A stretch of 64,000 nucleotides of DNA from Pseudarthrobacter sp. C4D7 (GTDB taxonomy: Bacteria > Actinomycetota > Actinomycetes > Actinomycetales > Micrococcaceae): the NCBI RefSeq assembly GCF_013359725.1, contig NZ_JABFMW010000024.1:1-64000 (forward strand), written 5' to 3'. The position numbers were made by a program, and so were the translations under genes. Within the stretch, counting starts at the first letter, position 1. Every line of letters begins with the position of its first letter. Under the pieces are notes generated by a model. That model made no database searches and was not told where the DNA came from. It was given only the letters and a program-made list of their open reading frames with translations. Positions 53,291-64,000 of the stretch are shown here, in pieces.

Positions 53291-53989
53291 ATGGAGATCG
53301 CAGTTCTTGGCACCGGCACTGTTGGGCGCACGCTGGCGGCAGCATTCAGCGCCTTGGGGCATGGGGTGGTCCTGGGCACCCGGGACCCCGGCGCAACCGC
53401 CGGCCGAGCCGGCCCCGGTCCGATGGGCGGCACGCCCTTCCGCGAATGGCAGGCGGGGCATGCCGGCATCGGCCTGGAAACGTTCGCGGAGGCAGCCGGC
53501 CGCAGCGCCCTGGTGGTCAATGCCACCAACGGCGCCGGGTCCCTGGCCGCCCTGGCGGCCGCCGGCGCGGCTGCGCTCGAGGGAAAGGTCCTGGTGGACG
53601 TCGCCAACCCCCTGGACTTCTCGCACGGCATGCCCCCGCTGCTGGACCCGGTCAACGCGGACAGCCTGGGGGAGCAGATCCAGCGGGCATTTCCCGGTGC
53701 CAAGGTGGTGAAGACACTCAACACCATGAACGCGGGCATCATGGTGGATCCGGGCAGGCTGGCGAACGCAGACCACTCTGTGTTCCTGTCCGGGGACGAC
53801 GCCGCAGCCAAGGAAACCGTCAGCGGCCTCCTCAGGGAACTGGGGCACCGCGACATCATCGACCTCGGGGACATCACCACCGCCCGGGGCGCCGAAATGG
53901 TGCTGCCCTTGTGGCTGCGGCTGTTCGGCGCGCTGGGAACCCCGAACTTCAACTTCAAGATCGTCCGCGGCGGCCAGGGGGCTCCGTGA
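53291..53989 (+). CDS. NADP/F420-type oxidoreductase (NpdG-like)
   Basis: A 232-residue single-domain Rossmann protein of the F420-dependent NADP reductase-like family. The N-terminal motif is M-E-I-A-V-L-G-T-G-T-V-G-R, L-G-T-R-D-P near 29-33, A-T-N-G-A near 78 and K-T-L-N-T-M near 140. Many relatives in F420-poor bacteria use NADP alone and are of unknown substrate. It is a standalone gene, about 120 bases upstream of ppc on the same strand and divergent from the DUF1684 gene. Confidence 0.88.
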   Translation: MEIAVLGTGTVGRTLAAAFSALGHGVVLGTRDPGATAGRAGPGPMGGTPFREWQAGHAGIGLETFAEAAGRSALVVNATNGAGSLAALAAAGAAALEGKVLVDVANPLDFSHGMPPLLDPVNADSLGEQIQRAFPGAKVVKTLNTMNAGIMVDPGRLANADHSVFLSGDDAAAKETVSGLLRELGHRDIIDLGDITTARGAEMVLPLWLRLFGALGTPNFNFKIVRGGQGAP

Positions 53990-54112
53990 CATCTTGTGAG
54001 ACGGATTCCACTGAGCCGCGGGTCCGGGGGTAGCATCTCTAGCTAGTAACGTGGCTCACAGTATCCAGCGCAGTGTACGAGCCAAGTCCAAATCACTCGA
54101 AAGATTGTTTCA

Positions 54113-56920
<2,808 letters not shown>

Positions 56921-56922
56921 AA

Positions 56923-57023
56923 ACGCCCGCTCACTTCTGGCCGCTTTTCCTCAAACGCCCGCTCACTTTCTTTGGGAAAGTGAGCGGGCGTTTGGGTATT
57001 AAGCGCAAGATCTGAGCGGGCGT
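56923..57023. repeat. 32-bp-period repeat cluster, symmetric third locus
   Basis: ACGCCCGCTCAC at 56923 and 56955 and the reverse complement at 56980 and (TGAGCGGGCGT) 57012. Same-orientation units are exactly 32 apart. The inner pair forms a 16-bp hairpin with a 5-base loop (56955-56991). The outer pair can extend it imperfectly. It fills the gap between ppc and the next gene. Confidence 0.92.
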
Positions 57024-57041
57024 TTCGATAGGGTTGGAAGC

Positions 57042-57347
57042 ATGCCTTCCTTCCAGACCCGCCTCAAGATCACCGGGCTTAGGCCGGGCAATGCGCCCGA
57101 GTCCGTCATGGACGCGGCAGTGGAGGCGCTGGGCACCCGCCACCATGTGGAGGCGCACCAGCTGCAGATCGCCGGCGGCGTCCCGCAGTTGAACCTGCGT
57201 TTCCTCGTGGAGCCGGGCGAATACGGCGGCGAGAACCGCCAGGCGGTGGAATCGGCAGCCATGATGCGCGACGCCGTCGAACGCGTTGCGCTGACGGGTT
57301 CACTCAGCGTGCTGCGGCGCAGCCGCGGCAAGTGGCTGCCCGTCTAG
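57042..57347 (+). CDS. Small conserved protein of unknown function
   Basis: A 101-residue protein, rich in beta-type and charged residues (R-L-K-I-T-G-L-R-P-G-N-A-P-E at the start, L-N-L-R-F-L-V-E-P-G-E-Y-G-G near 57). No family is recognised, and there is no signal peptide or membrane segment. The start ATG at 57042 lies after AGGGTTGGAAG. Its stop overlaps the end of the convergent DedA-type gene by 4 bases. A natural partner is not visible. Confidence 0.72.
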   Translation: MPSFQTRLKITGLRPGNAPESVMDAAVEALGTRHHVEAHQLQIAGGVPQLNLRFLVEPGEYGGENRQAVESAAMMRDAVERVALTGSLSVLRRSRGKWLPV

Positions 57348-57967
57348 CCGGCGTCGGGGAGGGGCTCCTCCTCCACCGGGGACCGGTCGCCGCGGCGCCG
57401 GGTGACCAGGATGCCCACGACGGCGCCGATTACCAGGCCCACCGCCACGCCAATGAGGGAGCTGGCCCAGAACGGCAGCCTGGTGGTTGACCCGGTGAAG
57501 TAGCCCAGGCCCACCAGCCAGCAGGCCCACAGCACCGCACCCAGCCCCGCGCAGAGGCTGAAGCCGCGGATGGAAACGTTGGCCACACCGGACGCCGCCG
57601 ACGTGGCAAGCCGTCCGCCGGGGATGAACCTGGCGCCGATGATGGTGCCGTACGTTGAGGAGCGGCCGGCCTTGGCCAGCGCCGCGTGGATGCCGCTGTG
57701 GACCCGCCGTCCCCACTTCCAACGGTCCAGGACATGGCTCAGCCGGCGGCGGAAGAGGTGGAACACCACCATGTCGCCGAGCCATGACGCCACGGCGGCG
57801 AGCAGCAGGACCAGGAACACGTTGGCCCGGCCCTCCGCGGACAGGGCCCCTCCGGTGATCACCAGCATCTCGGAGGGGATGGGCGGAAAAATGGCATCGC
57901 CGATTACCACGGGGATGACCCAGAAGTAGAGGGCCGTCCCCCAGCTGTCAACGCTGCCGAAGTCCAT
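57344..57967 (-). CDS. DedA-family (SNARE-associated) membrane protein
   Basis: A 207-residue protein with about five hydrophobic segments. It shows the family's P-P-I-P-S-E near residue 30, A-S-W-L-G-D near 65 and G-A-R-F-I-P-G-G-R near 113. DedA proteins are thought to move lipid carriers or lipids across the membrane. It ends in an acidic tail. The ATG at 57967 was chosen; a GTG 18 bases upstream is an alternative. Neither has a strong ribosome site. Confidence 0.9.
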   Translation of the reverse strand: MDFGSVDSWGTALYFWVIPVVIGDAIFPPIPSEMLVITGGALSAEGRANVFLVLLLAAVASWLGDMVVFHLFRRRLSHVLDRWKWGRRVHSGIHAALAKAGRSSTYGTIIGARFIPGGRLATSAASGVANVSIRGFSLCAGLGAVLWACWLVGLGYFTGSTTRLPFWASSLIGVAVGLVIGAVVGILVTRRRGDRSPVEEEPLPDAG

Positions 57968-58073
57968 TGCCACAAGGTACCGCACTTGGGAAACCGGCGG
58001 CGTAGGGATCCCGGTTCTGCAGCGGGACGTTACGCGGCGGACTGGAGCCGGTGGTCAGGGACGGGCCTGGGAT

Positions 58074-59057
58074 TCAGGGGCGTGCCTGGGCCGCTTCGCT
58101 GAGTTCCAGGCTGCTGCGGTACTCCACGGGCTTGCCCGAGACAGGGTCGACGAACCTGATGCCGCGCGCCAGGAGCTGGAGCGGCCGGGCGTAGTCGTCC
58201 GGGGCCTTGTCCAGCAGTTCCGGGTAGAAGGAGTCGTTCACGATCCCCAGCCCCAGCGAGGCCATGTGCACCCGCAGCTGGTGGGTCTTGCCGGTGTGCG
58301 GTTCAAGCCGGTACCGGGCCAGGCGCTGGGCTGTACCCATGGCGACTGTACCGGTGCCGCCGGCACTTGCCGGTGCGCCCGCGTCGAACGTTTCCAGCCG
58401 CTCAATCCTGGTTTCCGCGTTCGGCTCGCCGTCCACCACCTCCGCCAGCAGGTAGCTGCGCGACTTGGTCATGCGGTTGCGGACCACCACGGGAAAGTCG
58501 ACGGCGGGGTGCCCGGGCGCGGGTTCGGCGGCAGAGACGCACTCGTACTCCTTTTGCACCTGCCGCTTCTCGAAGAGGACCTGGTACTTCCCGCGGGTTT
58601 CCGGGGTGGTGGAGAACAGCAGGACGCCGGCGGTCATGCGGTCCAGCCGGTGCATGGGGATCAGGTCCGGCAGTTCCAGCTGGTTCCGGAGGCGGACCAG
58701 GGCGGACTCCTGGATATAGGTGCCGCCCGGGGTGGTGGGCAGGAAGTGCGGCTTGTCCACCACCAGCAGGTGGTGGTCCTGGTGCAGGATACTCAGTTCC
58801 ACCGGCAGGCGCGTTTCCGGCGGGAGCGTGCGGTAATACCAAATGAAGGTGTGGGCCTCGAGCTTCGTGTGCCGGTCCAGGGGGACGCCGCCCTCGCCGA
58901 CGATCTCGCCGGCGTCGAACCTGTCCTCGATGCCCTGCGGATCGATGTGGCCCCAGCGGTGCATCATGTAGTCCATCGCCGTTTCCCACGGACCCTCGTC
59001 CGGAAGCCGCAGCCGCGTGGCGTTGACGCCGTCGCGGACGGGGAGGGGGGATTGCAT
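58074..59057 (-). CDS. RluA-family pseudouridine synthase
   Basis: A 327-residue RNA-modifying enzyme. The catalytic motif is M-H-R-L-D-R-M-T-A-G near 180 with the essential Asp. H-T-G-K-T-H-Q-L-R-V-H-M near 265 is the second family block, and D-H-H-L-L-V-V-D-K-P-H near 100 the first. The target RNA position cannot be told; the arrangement is that of the RluA/RluC/RluD branch without a clear S4 domain. The ATG at 59057 is next to a GTG at 59060. It is divergent from the ArsR operon. Confidence 0.92.
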   Translation of the reverse strand: MQSPLPVRDGVNATRLRLPDEGPWETAMDYMMHRWGHIDPQGIEDRFDAGEIVGEGGVPLDRHTKLEAHTFIWYYRTLPPETRLPVELSILHQDHHLLVVDKPHFLPTTPGGTYIQESALVRLRNQLELPDLIPMHRLDRMTAGVLLFSTTPETRGKYQVLFEKRQVQKEYECVSAAEPAPGHPAVDFPVVVRNRMTKSRSYLLAEVVDGEPNAETRIERLETFDAGAPASAGGTGTVAMGTAQRLARYRLEPHTGKTHQLRVHMASLGLGIVNDSFYPELLDKAPDDYARPLQLLARGIRFVDPVSGKPVEYRSSLELSEAAQARP

Positions 59058-59168
59058 CACCGGTCCATTCTACCGGCGCTGCTCCGGCCTCTCTGGCCCG
59101 CTGCCTGCCGCCGGGCTCGGTGCCAACCAATCGGCACCGTTTGCCAAACCGACGATAAAAAAGTTCTT

Positions 59169-59184
59169 GACAATAAAAGTTGTC
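59169..59184. promoter_or_regulatory. Inverted repeat before the ArsR-type gene
   Basis: GACAA (59169-59173) and TTGTC (59180-59184) are perfect arms within an AT-rich stretch that also contains TTGACA, a good -35 box. It lies 19 bases before the start codon, consistent with self-repression. Confidence 0.45.
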
Positions 59185-59202
59185 GGTAGTCAGACTGGAA
59201 GC

Positions 59203-59838
59203 ATGCAGGACATCGCCGTCATAGAAGACCCGGCCGCCGCCGAAGCATCCCTGGACCCCATCCGAACCCGGATCCTGCGGGAGCTGGTGCAGCCGGCCTC
59301 TGCCACGCAGCTGGCGGTGCGGATCGGCCTGCCACGGCAGAAAGTGAACTACCACCTCAAGGCGCTGGAGCGGCACGGCCTGGTGGAACTGGTGGAGGAG
59401 CGGCGCAAGGGCAACGTCACCGAACGGGTCCTGCAGGCCACTGCCGCGTCCTACCTCATCTCGCCGTCGGCGCTCTCCGCCGTGTCCCCGGACCCGGTCC
59501 GCTTCGTCGACCGCTTCTCGGCCTTCTGGCTGTTGGCACTCGCCGGGCGGATGGTGCAGGAGGTGGGGAAGCTCATCGCAGGCGCCGCCCATGCCCGGCA
59601 GAAGCTGGCCACCTTCGCGATCGACGGCGACATCACCTTCCGCACGGCGGCGGACAGGGCCGCGTTCGCCGAGGAGCTCGGTGCCGAGGTCACCCGGCTG
59701 GTGGAGAAGTACCACGACGCCGGCGGCTCGCCCCACGGCCGGCGGCACCGGCTTGTGGTGGCGCTGCATCCGGCACTCAAAGAACTCAATGCCCCCACGG
59801 CAACCAACGAAACAGCAGGCAAGGAGCAGGACACATGA
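59203..59838 (+). CDS. ArsR-family transcriptional regulator
   Basis: A 211-residue winged-helix regulator: D-P-I-R-T-R-I-L-R-E-L near 18-28, recognition helix A-T-Q-L-A-V-R-I-G-L-P-R-Q-K-V-N-Y-H-L-K-A-L-E near 34-56. The long C-terminal half has no metal-cysteine motif, as in ArsR members paired with SRPBCC proteins. GGAAG precedes the ATG. It overlaps the AHSA1-type gene by ATGA, so the two form an operon, probably autoregulated through the adjacent inverted repeat. Confidence 0.9.
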   Translation: MQDIAVIEDPAAAEASLDPIRTRILRELVQPASATQLAVRIGLPRQKVNYHLKALERHGLVELVEERRKGNVTERVLQATAASYLISPSALSAVSPDPVRFVDRFSAFWLLALAGRMVQEVGKLIAGAAHARQKLATFAIDGDITFRTAADRAAFAEELGAEVTRLVEKYHDAGGSPHGRRHRLVVALHPALKELNAPTATNETAGKEQDT

Positions 59839-60536
59839 GCGACAAGCGGGACTTCGAGATCGTCCAGGACACCGAACTGCCCGGCACCCCCGAGCGGGTA
59901 TGGGAAGCCGTCACCAACGGAACACCGGCGTGGATGTTCCCCACGGACCAGTGGCCGGACGTCAAAACCGTGGAGGAATACCCCCGCCACCTGGTGTCCA
60001 GGATGGACGGGCCGGACGGCTGGTTCAACCAGCTGGAACATGTGCTGGAGCCCCTGGATGGCGGCCGCGCCCGGCTCCACTACGTCCACAGCGGCATCTT
60101 CGCGGACAACTGGGACCAGCAGTACGACGGCGCCAGCCGCCACACCGAGTTCTACCTGCACACCCTGGGCCAGTACCTGCGGTACTTCGACGGCCGCCCC
60201 GTGGTGTTCACCGACATCCAGGCCCCGGCGGCATCCCAGGCGGCGGACGGCGTCACCCGGCTTCGTGGGGCATTGGGCATTGATTCCGCAGAGTCCGTGG
60301 GGCAGGGCGGCGCCATCGATGTGGAGCTCGACGGCGTGGGGCGGCTTAGCGGCGAGGTGGACTTCGCGAACGAGCACTTCCTGGGCATCCGCACTGCAGA
60401 CGCCCTGTACCGGTTCTTCGGCCGCAACGCCTGGGGTGCCCCCGTGGGCATGACGGTGCACGATTTCAGCGGCGCCGGCGACGCGGAGGCCACCGCCAAG
60501 GCCTGGGGCGGTTTCCTGGAGCGCGTGTACGGGTAG
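59835..60536 (+). CDS. SRPBCC/AHSA1-domain protein
   Basis: A 233-residue ligand-binding-fold protein (F-E-I-V-Q-D-T-E-L-P-G-T-P-E-R-V-W-E-A-V-T near 6-26, F-Y-L-H-T-L-G-Q-Y-L-R-Y-F near 105). Partners of ArsR regulators in such ATGA-coupled pairs are common in actinobacteria; the ligand is unknown. The C-terminal 90 residues look like a second, more diverged half. There is no signal peptide. Confidence 0.87.
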   Translation: MSDKRDFEIVQDTELPGTPERVWEAVTNGTPAWMFPTDQWPDVKTVEEYPRHLVSRMDGPDGWFNQLEHVLEPLDGGRARLHYVHSGIFADNWDQQYDGASRHTEFYLHTLGQYLRYFDGRPVVFTDIQAPAASQAADGVTRLRGALGIDSAESVGQGGAIDVELDGVGRLSGEVDFANEHFLGIRTADALYRFFGRNAWGAPVGMTVHDFSGAGDAEATAKAWGGFLERVYG

Positions 60537-60559
60537 CTCCCGCATCCCGGTCCGCGCCC

Positions 60560-60640
60560 AGCTCGCCGGAGCGGTGCGGGGTCGGCGTCTCTTTCCGGCG
60601 GTTTCGCACCGTTCCGGCGATTCCGGCGAAATTCCAGCAG
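60560..60640. repeat. TTCCGGCG-rich degenerate repeat region, second copy
   Basis: Between the convergent AHSA1 and MocR genes. It carries TTTCCGGCGGTTTCG and GTTCCGGCGATTCCGGCG, related to the region after yhhQ at 40.9 kb. Like that region it lies between two gene ends. Confidence 0.55.
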
Positions 60641-60646
60641 CAGCCC

Positions 60647-62140
60647 TCAGGCGATGGCGACGGCGGGAGCCTGGGTCAGTGAGCGCCGCAGCTGGGGAGC
60701 GGCGTCCAGCCGGTCCTGGGCCGCCCGCAGTGCCAGGACCGCCGTCTCCAGCTTGTCCGGTGGGAGGGTGAACGGCAGCCGCAGGTTGCGCTCAAACGCG
60801 CCGCCGATGCCAAACCGGGGCCCCGCCGCGAGCCTGATGCCATATTCCGGGGCCAGCACTGTCAGCGCCGTGCTGGTGGCAGCGGGCAGCCGGCACCAGA
60901 CGGAGAGGCCTCCGGCGGGCGGCCTCACCTGCCAGGTGGGAAGGTGCTCCGCCAGGAGCCCCAGCAGCGCGGCCCTGTTGCCGCGCAGCGTCTGCAGCAG
61001 GGCCGGCAGCGGTTCTTCCAGCGCCCGGACCAGATGGGCTGCGGCCAGTTGTTCCATGACCGGCCCGCCCAGGTCCAGGGTGGTCCGTGCGGCGGCAAAG
61101 CGCTGGATCATGGCCTCGGAGGCGCGGATCCAGCCGGTGCGCAGCCCGCCCCAGTGGGACTTGCTCAAGGACCCGATGGACACCACGGTGCTGCCGAAAG
61201 CGGCGAGGGGAGTGGTGGGCACGCCGTCGAGGTTGAGGTCGCGGAGGGTTTCGTCCGCCACCAGCACGGTTCCGGCCGCGGCAGCCGCGCGCGCCAGCCG
61301 GCGGCGCTGGTTGTCCGGCATGATCAGGCCTGTGGGGTTATGGAAGTCCGGGACCAGGTAGGCAATCTTTGGCTGTTGCTGGACCATGGCGGCTTCCATG
61401 GCGGGCAGGTCCCAGCCGGCCGAGCCAAAGGCCACCGGGACGGGGCGGCACCTGGCGGAGCGGATGGCGTCCAGCGCGTGGGGGTAGCTGGGGTGCTCCA
61501 CCAGGACCCGGTCCTGCCGGTCCGTCAGGGTGCGGATGATGATGGTCAGGGCATGCTGGGCGCCGGAGGTCACCATGATCTGGCCTGGCTGCGTCGGTAC
61601 CCCCGCCGCTGAGTAGCGGTCTGCCACCGCCTGCCGGAGCGGCAGCAGCCCCAGGGCGTCGTAGCCGAACCCCGGCAGCAGGGCCGGGAGTTCCGTCAGC
61701 GCCGCGGCGAAGGCCCGGTGGACCACCTCACCGCTGGCGGGCAGTGCCGAATACGCCAGATCGATGAGTCCTCCAGGGGTGGCCAACCCGGGAGCGACGA
61801 GCCCGGGTGATGCCGGCGGGGTGGATGGCGGGTGCGGGCCAAAGAGTGCCGGGCCAAAAGGTGTCAGTTCGGGGATGCGGGTCTTCCCGCGGCTGCCCTG
61901 GCCACTGCTCAGGAAGCCTTGTTCCCTGAGGCTGGAGTATGCGGCAGTGACCGTGGTCCGGCTGACGGCCAGTGTTGAACACAGTGACCGCTCGCTGGGC
62001 AGAGCCGTGTCCAGGGGAATCCTCCCGTCCAGGATGAGCAGCCGGATGACGTCGGCCAGCGCACGGTAGGCGGCGCCGGTACCGGTGTTCCACGGTCCGA
62101 GGAGGCGGGCCAGGGCGGGGGCGGGGAGGGCAGTGGCCAT
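60647..62140 (-). CDS. MocR-family regulator (GntR helix-turn-helix + aminotransferase domain), YczR-like
   Basis: A 497-residue fusion. Residues 15-90 are a GntR winged helix (L-P-S-E-R-S-L-C-S-T-L-A-V-S-R-T-T-V-T-A-A-Y). Residues 120-490 are a class I aminotransferase fold that binds pyridoxal phosphate through the lysine in G-S-L-S-K-S-H-W. The aspartate block is V-P-D-F-H-N-P-T-G. The divergent neighbour is a YczE-type membrane protein, the pairing that defines YczR regulators. Pyridoxal phosphate is the likely signal; the pdxK-like gene at 37 kb feeds the same cofactor pool. Confidence 0.92.
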   Translation of the reverse strand: MATALPAPALARLLGPWNTGTGAAYRALADVIRLLILDGRIPLDTALPSERSLCSTLAVSRTTVTAAYSSLREQGFLSSGQGSRGKTRIPELTPFGPALFGPHPPSTPPASPGLVAPGLATPGGLIDLAYSALPASGEVVHRAFAAALTELPALLPGFGYDALGLLPLRQAVADRYSAAGVPTQPGQIMVTSGAQHALTIIIRTLTDRQDRVLVEHPSYPHALDAIRSARCRPVPVAFGSAGWDLPAMEAAMVQQQPKIAYLVPDFHNPTGLIMPDNQRRRLARAAAAAGTVLVADETLRDLNLDGVPTTPLAAFGSTVVSIGSLSKSHWGGLRTGWIRASEAMIQRFAAARTTLDLGGPVMEQLAAAHLVRALEEPLPALLQTLRGNRAALLGLLAEHLPTWQVRPPAGGLSVWCRLPAATSTALTVLAPEYGIRLAAGPRFGIGGAFERNLRLPFTLPPDKLETAVLALRAAQDRLDAAPQLRRSLTQAPAVAIA

Positions 62141-62200
62141 GTAGCCAGTATTTCAGACTGGATATGTAATTCAATGCCAGTTGTTTGCAAGCATGGTTCC

Positions 62201-62821
62201 ATGATGACCCGCAGACTCGTCCAGCTCTTCACCGGCCTCGCCATGTATGGCATCTCCCTGGCCATGTTCATCCGCGCCGGCCTGGGCCTGGACCCGTGGG
62301 ATGTATTCCACCAGGGACTGGCCAACCGGACTGGGCTGAGCATCGGCGTGGTGGTGATTGCCGTGAGCTTCCTGGTGCTGCTGCTGTGGATCCCGTTGCG
62401 CCAAATGCCCGGCTTTGGAACCCTTTGCAATGCCGTCCTGGTGGGCGTGTTCGCGGACATCGGGCTGGCCGTCATTCCGCCGGTGACCCCCTTGGCCGGC
62501 CAGATCGGCCTTCTCGCGGGGGCCGTCATGGTCAACGCCGTGGCCTCGGTCTGCTACATCGGTGCGGGTTTCGGTCCGGGTGCCCGCGACGGCCTGATGA
62601 CGGGGCTGGCCCGGCGCACCGGATGGACGGTCAGGTTTTCCCGCACGCTCATCGAGGTCACGGTGCTGGCGGCGGGCTGGCTTCTTGGCGGGTCGGTGGG
62701 TGTGGGTACCGTGGTCTACGCCCTGGCGATCGGGCCCCTGGTGCACCTCCTGCTGCCGCGCTTCATGGTGACGGCCACCCGCGCAAAGACCGCCAAGGAT
62801 CCCGCCACTGCGACCTGCTAA
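62201..62821 (+). CDS. YczE/YitT-type integral membrane protein
   Basis: A 206-residue protein with about five membrane helices. It starts M-M-T-R-R-L-V-Q-L-F-T-G-L-A-M-Y-G-I-S-L-A and has R-A-G-L-G-L-D-P-W-D-V-F-H-Q-G near 30-44 and G-A-G-F-G-P-G-A-R-D-G-L-M near 120-132, both typical of YczE proteins. The role is unknown; it is likely a transporter controlled by the adjacent YczR-like regulator. The start ATG at 62201 has no clear ribosome site; a longer version from 62174 is less likely. Confidence 0.88.
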   Translation: MMTRRLVQLFTGLAMYGISLAMFIRAGLGLDPWDVFHQGLANRTGLSIGVVVIAVSFLVLLLWIPLRQMPGFGTLCNAVLVGVFADIGLAVIPPVTPLAGQIGLLAGAVMVNAVASVCYIGAGFGPGARDGLMTGLARRTGWTVRFSRTLIEVTVLAAGWLLGGSVGVGTVVYALAIGPLVHLLLPRFMVTATRAKTAKDPATATC

Positions 62822-63669
62822 AACCGTCCGGCAGGACCTTTAGCGGGCGGAGGCTGGCACTTTGGACAGAAGTAGATGTCCCGTTCCTCTTCACCGTTGA
62901 GCTTGCCCAGGAGCCCGCGCTGGATGGGTGTGCCGCATTTCAGGCATGGCCGCCGTTCTCCCCCGTAGACCCAGTAGCCGGGCCTGCCCGCCATCCGGCC
63001 CACCGGCATACCGCGGGTGTTCAGGATGGTGACGCGGCGGCCCGGGCCCAGGTTGGCTTCCAGGAGCTGCTTGGCGTCGGTGAGCATGGTCCGCACGTCG
63101 GCAACGTCCGAGACGGGAACAGCGGGGTGCACGCCCGACAGGAAGCAGGCTTCGCAGCGGTAGATGTTGCCAATCCCTGCGGCGTTCCGCTGGTCCAGCA
63201 GCGCAACTCCGATGGGAACCTCGGGGCGTGACCTGACGCGGCGTTCGGCCTCGTCCAGGTCCCAGTCCGGGCCCAGCAGGTCCGGGCCGAGGAAGCCGAC
63301 GATCGAGTCCTCATTGGCGGTGGCCACCACCTCCACGATTCCCAGGGAGAAGCCGACGGCGTCTGCTACGGCCGTGCGCAGCACGCACCGGGCGGTGAAG
63401 CCCGGCTTGCGCCACCTCCCGCCGGGCGGGTACACCTGCCAGGCGCCCTCCATCTTCAGGTGCGAGTGGATGGTCAGCCTCTTGTCCTCTGGGCCCACCA
63501 CCCGCATCAGCAGGTGCTTGCCCCGGGGGACCACTTCCTCGACGGTCCAGCCGGACAGGTTCAGCGTTGCGAACCGGGGCACACGGAAGTCCGAGGCAGT
63601 GAGGGTTTGCCCTGCCAGGGCCTCATGGAGCTGGCGGGCGGCCCGCCAGACGGAATCACCCTCAGGCAC
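62818..63669 (-). CDS. nei: Fpg/Nei-family DNA glycosylase (Nei2-like)
   Basis: A 283-residue base-excision repair enzyme that removes oxidised bases. The catalytic N-terminus M-P-E-G-D-S-V is Nei-type (P-E-G-D), unlike Fpg's P-E-L-P-E. A helix-two-turn-helix with G-I-G-N-I-Y-R near 165-171 and a C-terminal zinc finger (C-L-K-C ... C-P-K-C) are present. The start is a GTG at 63669, giving GTG-CCT-GAG with the proline second, as required for catalysis. It overlaps the end of lhr by 8 bases, and its own stop overlaps that of yczE. Confidence 0.94.
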   Translation of the reverse strand: MPEGDSVWRAARQLHEALAGQTLTASDFRVPRFATLNLSGWTVEEVVPRGKHLLMRVVGPEDKRLTIHSHLKMEGAWQVYPPGGRWRKPGFTARCVLRTAVADAVGFSLGIVEVVATANEDSIVGFLGPDLLGPDWDLDEAERRVRSRPEVPIGVALLDQRNAAGIGNIYRCEACFLSGVHPAVPVSDVADVRTMLTDAKQLLEANLGPGRRVTILNTRGMPVGRMAGRPGYWVYGGERRPCLKCGTPIQRGLLGKLNGEEERDIYFCPKCQPPPAKGPAGRF

Positions 63670-64000
63670 GGATCCTCAGCCCCTTCGGCGTGGAGTAGGC
63701 GCCCGCCGAACTGAGGGCGGCAGCAACCGGGGTATCCAGGATTCCATACCCGTTCACTTTCTCCATGATCAGCTTGTCCACGGCTCCCCGGGTCACCACG
63801 CCCACCAGCGCGGCGCCGGCTGCCGCCAGGACGGCGGCGTCGTCGCTGAAGGCCAGCAGGGTCTTGCCGCCACGCTCCACATAAAGGACCAGCGCGCCGT
63901 CCACCAGCACCACCAGGGCTCCGGCTTTCCGGCCGGGACGGTGGCCGGAACCGGCGTCATCCTTCTGCGCCGGCCAGGGAAGGGCTGCGCCATAAGGGTT
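63662..64000 (-). CDS. lhr: ATP-dependent helicase Lhr, C-terminal part (cut by window edge)
   Basis: The last 112 residues of a large DNA helicase. N-P-Y-G-A-A-L-P-W-P, H-R-P-G-R-K-A-G-A-L-V-V-L-V-D-G and L-V-L-Y-V-E-R-G-G-K-T-L-L match the end of actinobacterial Lhr. The helicase core lies beyond the window. The frame is open to the right edge, so no start is seen here. Its stop overlaps the start of nei (GTGCCTGA), linking two DNA-repair genes in one operon. Confidence 0.9.
   Translation of the reverse strand, partial: NPYGAALPWPAQKDDAGSGHRPGRKAGALVVLVDGALVLYVERGGKTLLAFSDDAAVLAAAGAALVGVVTRGAVDKLIMEKVNGYGILDTPVAAALSSAGAYSTPKGLRIRA

Overview
The window is ordinary high-GC chromosome of an actinobacterium, most likely Micrococcaceae of the Arthrobacter/Pseudarthrobacter type. 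This is inferred from protein content: a RamB-type regulator next to aceA/aceB, a LysC with a Corynebacterium-like internal start, a very long Ala/Pro-rich DnaX, a Stealth protein, a Cys-type pyridoxal kinase, and MocR/YczE and Lhr/Nei2 pairs. I see no prophage, insertion sequence, integrase, CRISPR array or rRNA. Both ends are cut: a lipoprotein gene at the left, the lhr helicase gene at the right.

Layout. 0-1.5 kb: lipoprotein start, an OhrR-like MarR regulator with overlapping palindromes, and two small paralogous proteins. 1.5-8 kb: lysC, recR, dnaX and the SRP RNA gene on the minus strand, then tRNA-Ser(GGA) with its promoter and terminator. 8-16 kb: an MpaB-like oxygenase, a secreted M23 peptidase, glutathione peroxidase, a CpdA-type phosphodiesterase, a Stealth phosphotransferase with a HAD phosphatase, and an overlapping VapB-like/LytR_C pair. 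16-24 kb: TetR, FrnE-like DsbA, a glycosyltransferase plus glycogen-debranching-like operon, GNAT, a 2-hydroxyacid dehydrogenase and a CynX-type transporter. 24-29 kb: glyoxylate shunt (aceB, aceA) with the divergent ramB-like regulator. 29-34 kb: response regulator, a sensor kinase joined in frame to a TAXI binding protein, and a divergent MHS-family transporter. 34-43 kb: TetR, quinone-dependent pyruvate dehydrogenase (poxB), pyridoxal kinase, a TetR-epimerase-membrane protein operon, queuosine-precursor transporter (yhhQ), dienelactone hydrolase and tgt. 43-54 kb: SRPBCC, NUDIX-like and VOC proteins, GH32 and GH76 glycosidases, an SDR/acyl-CoA dehydrogenase operon, DUF1684 and an NADP/F420-type reductase. 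54-64 kb: ppc, DedA, RluA, ArsR-AHSA1 operon, YczR/YczE pair, nei and lhr.

A metabolic theme is C2/C4 organic-acid use: aceA/aceB/ramB, poxB, ppc and the MHS organic-acid transporter with its own two-component system.

The strongest leads for something new are: (1) the RR / kinase-TAXI / MHS transporter module at 29.2-34.0 kb, where no TRAP membrane subunits are visible, so the binding protein may be a sensor rather than a transport part; and (2) a family of intergenic repeats at 24.0, 29.2 and 56.9 kb. Their 12-bp units recur at exactly 32-bp steps and are capped by a hairpin with a fixed 25-bp offset, a REPIN-like arrangement.
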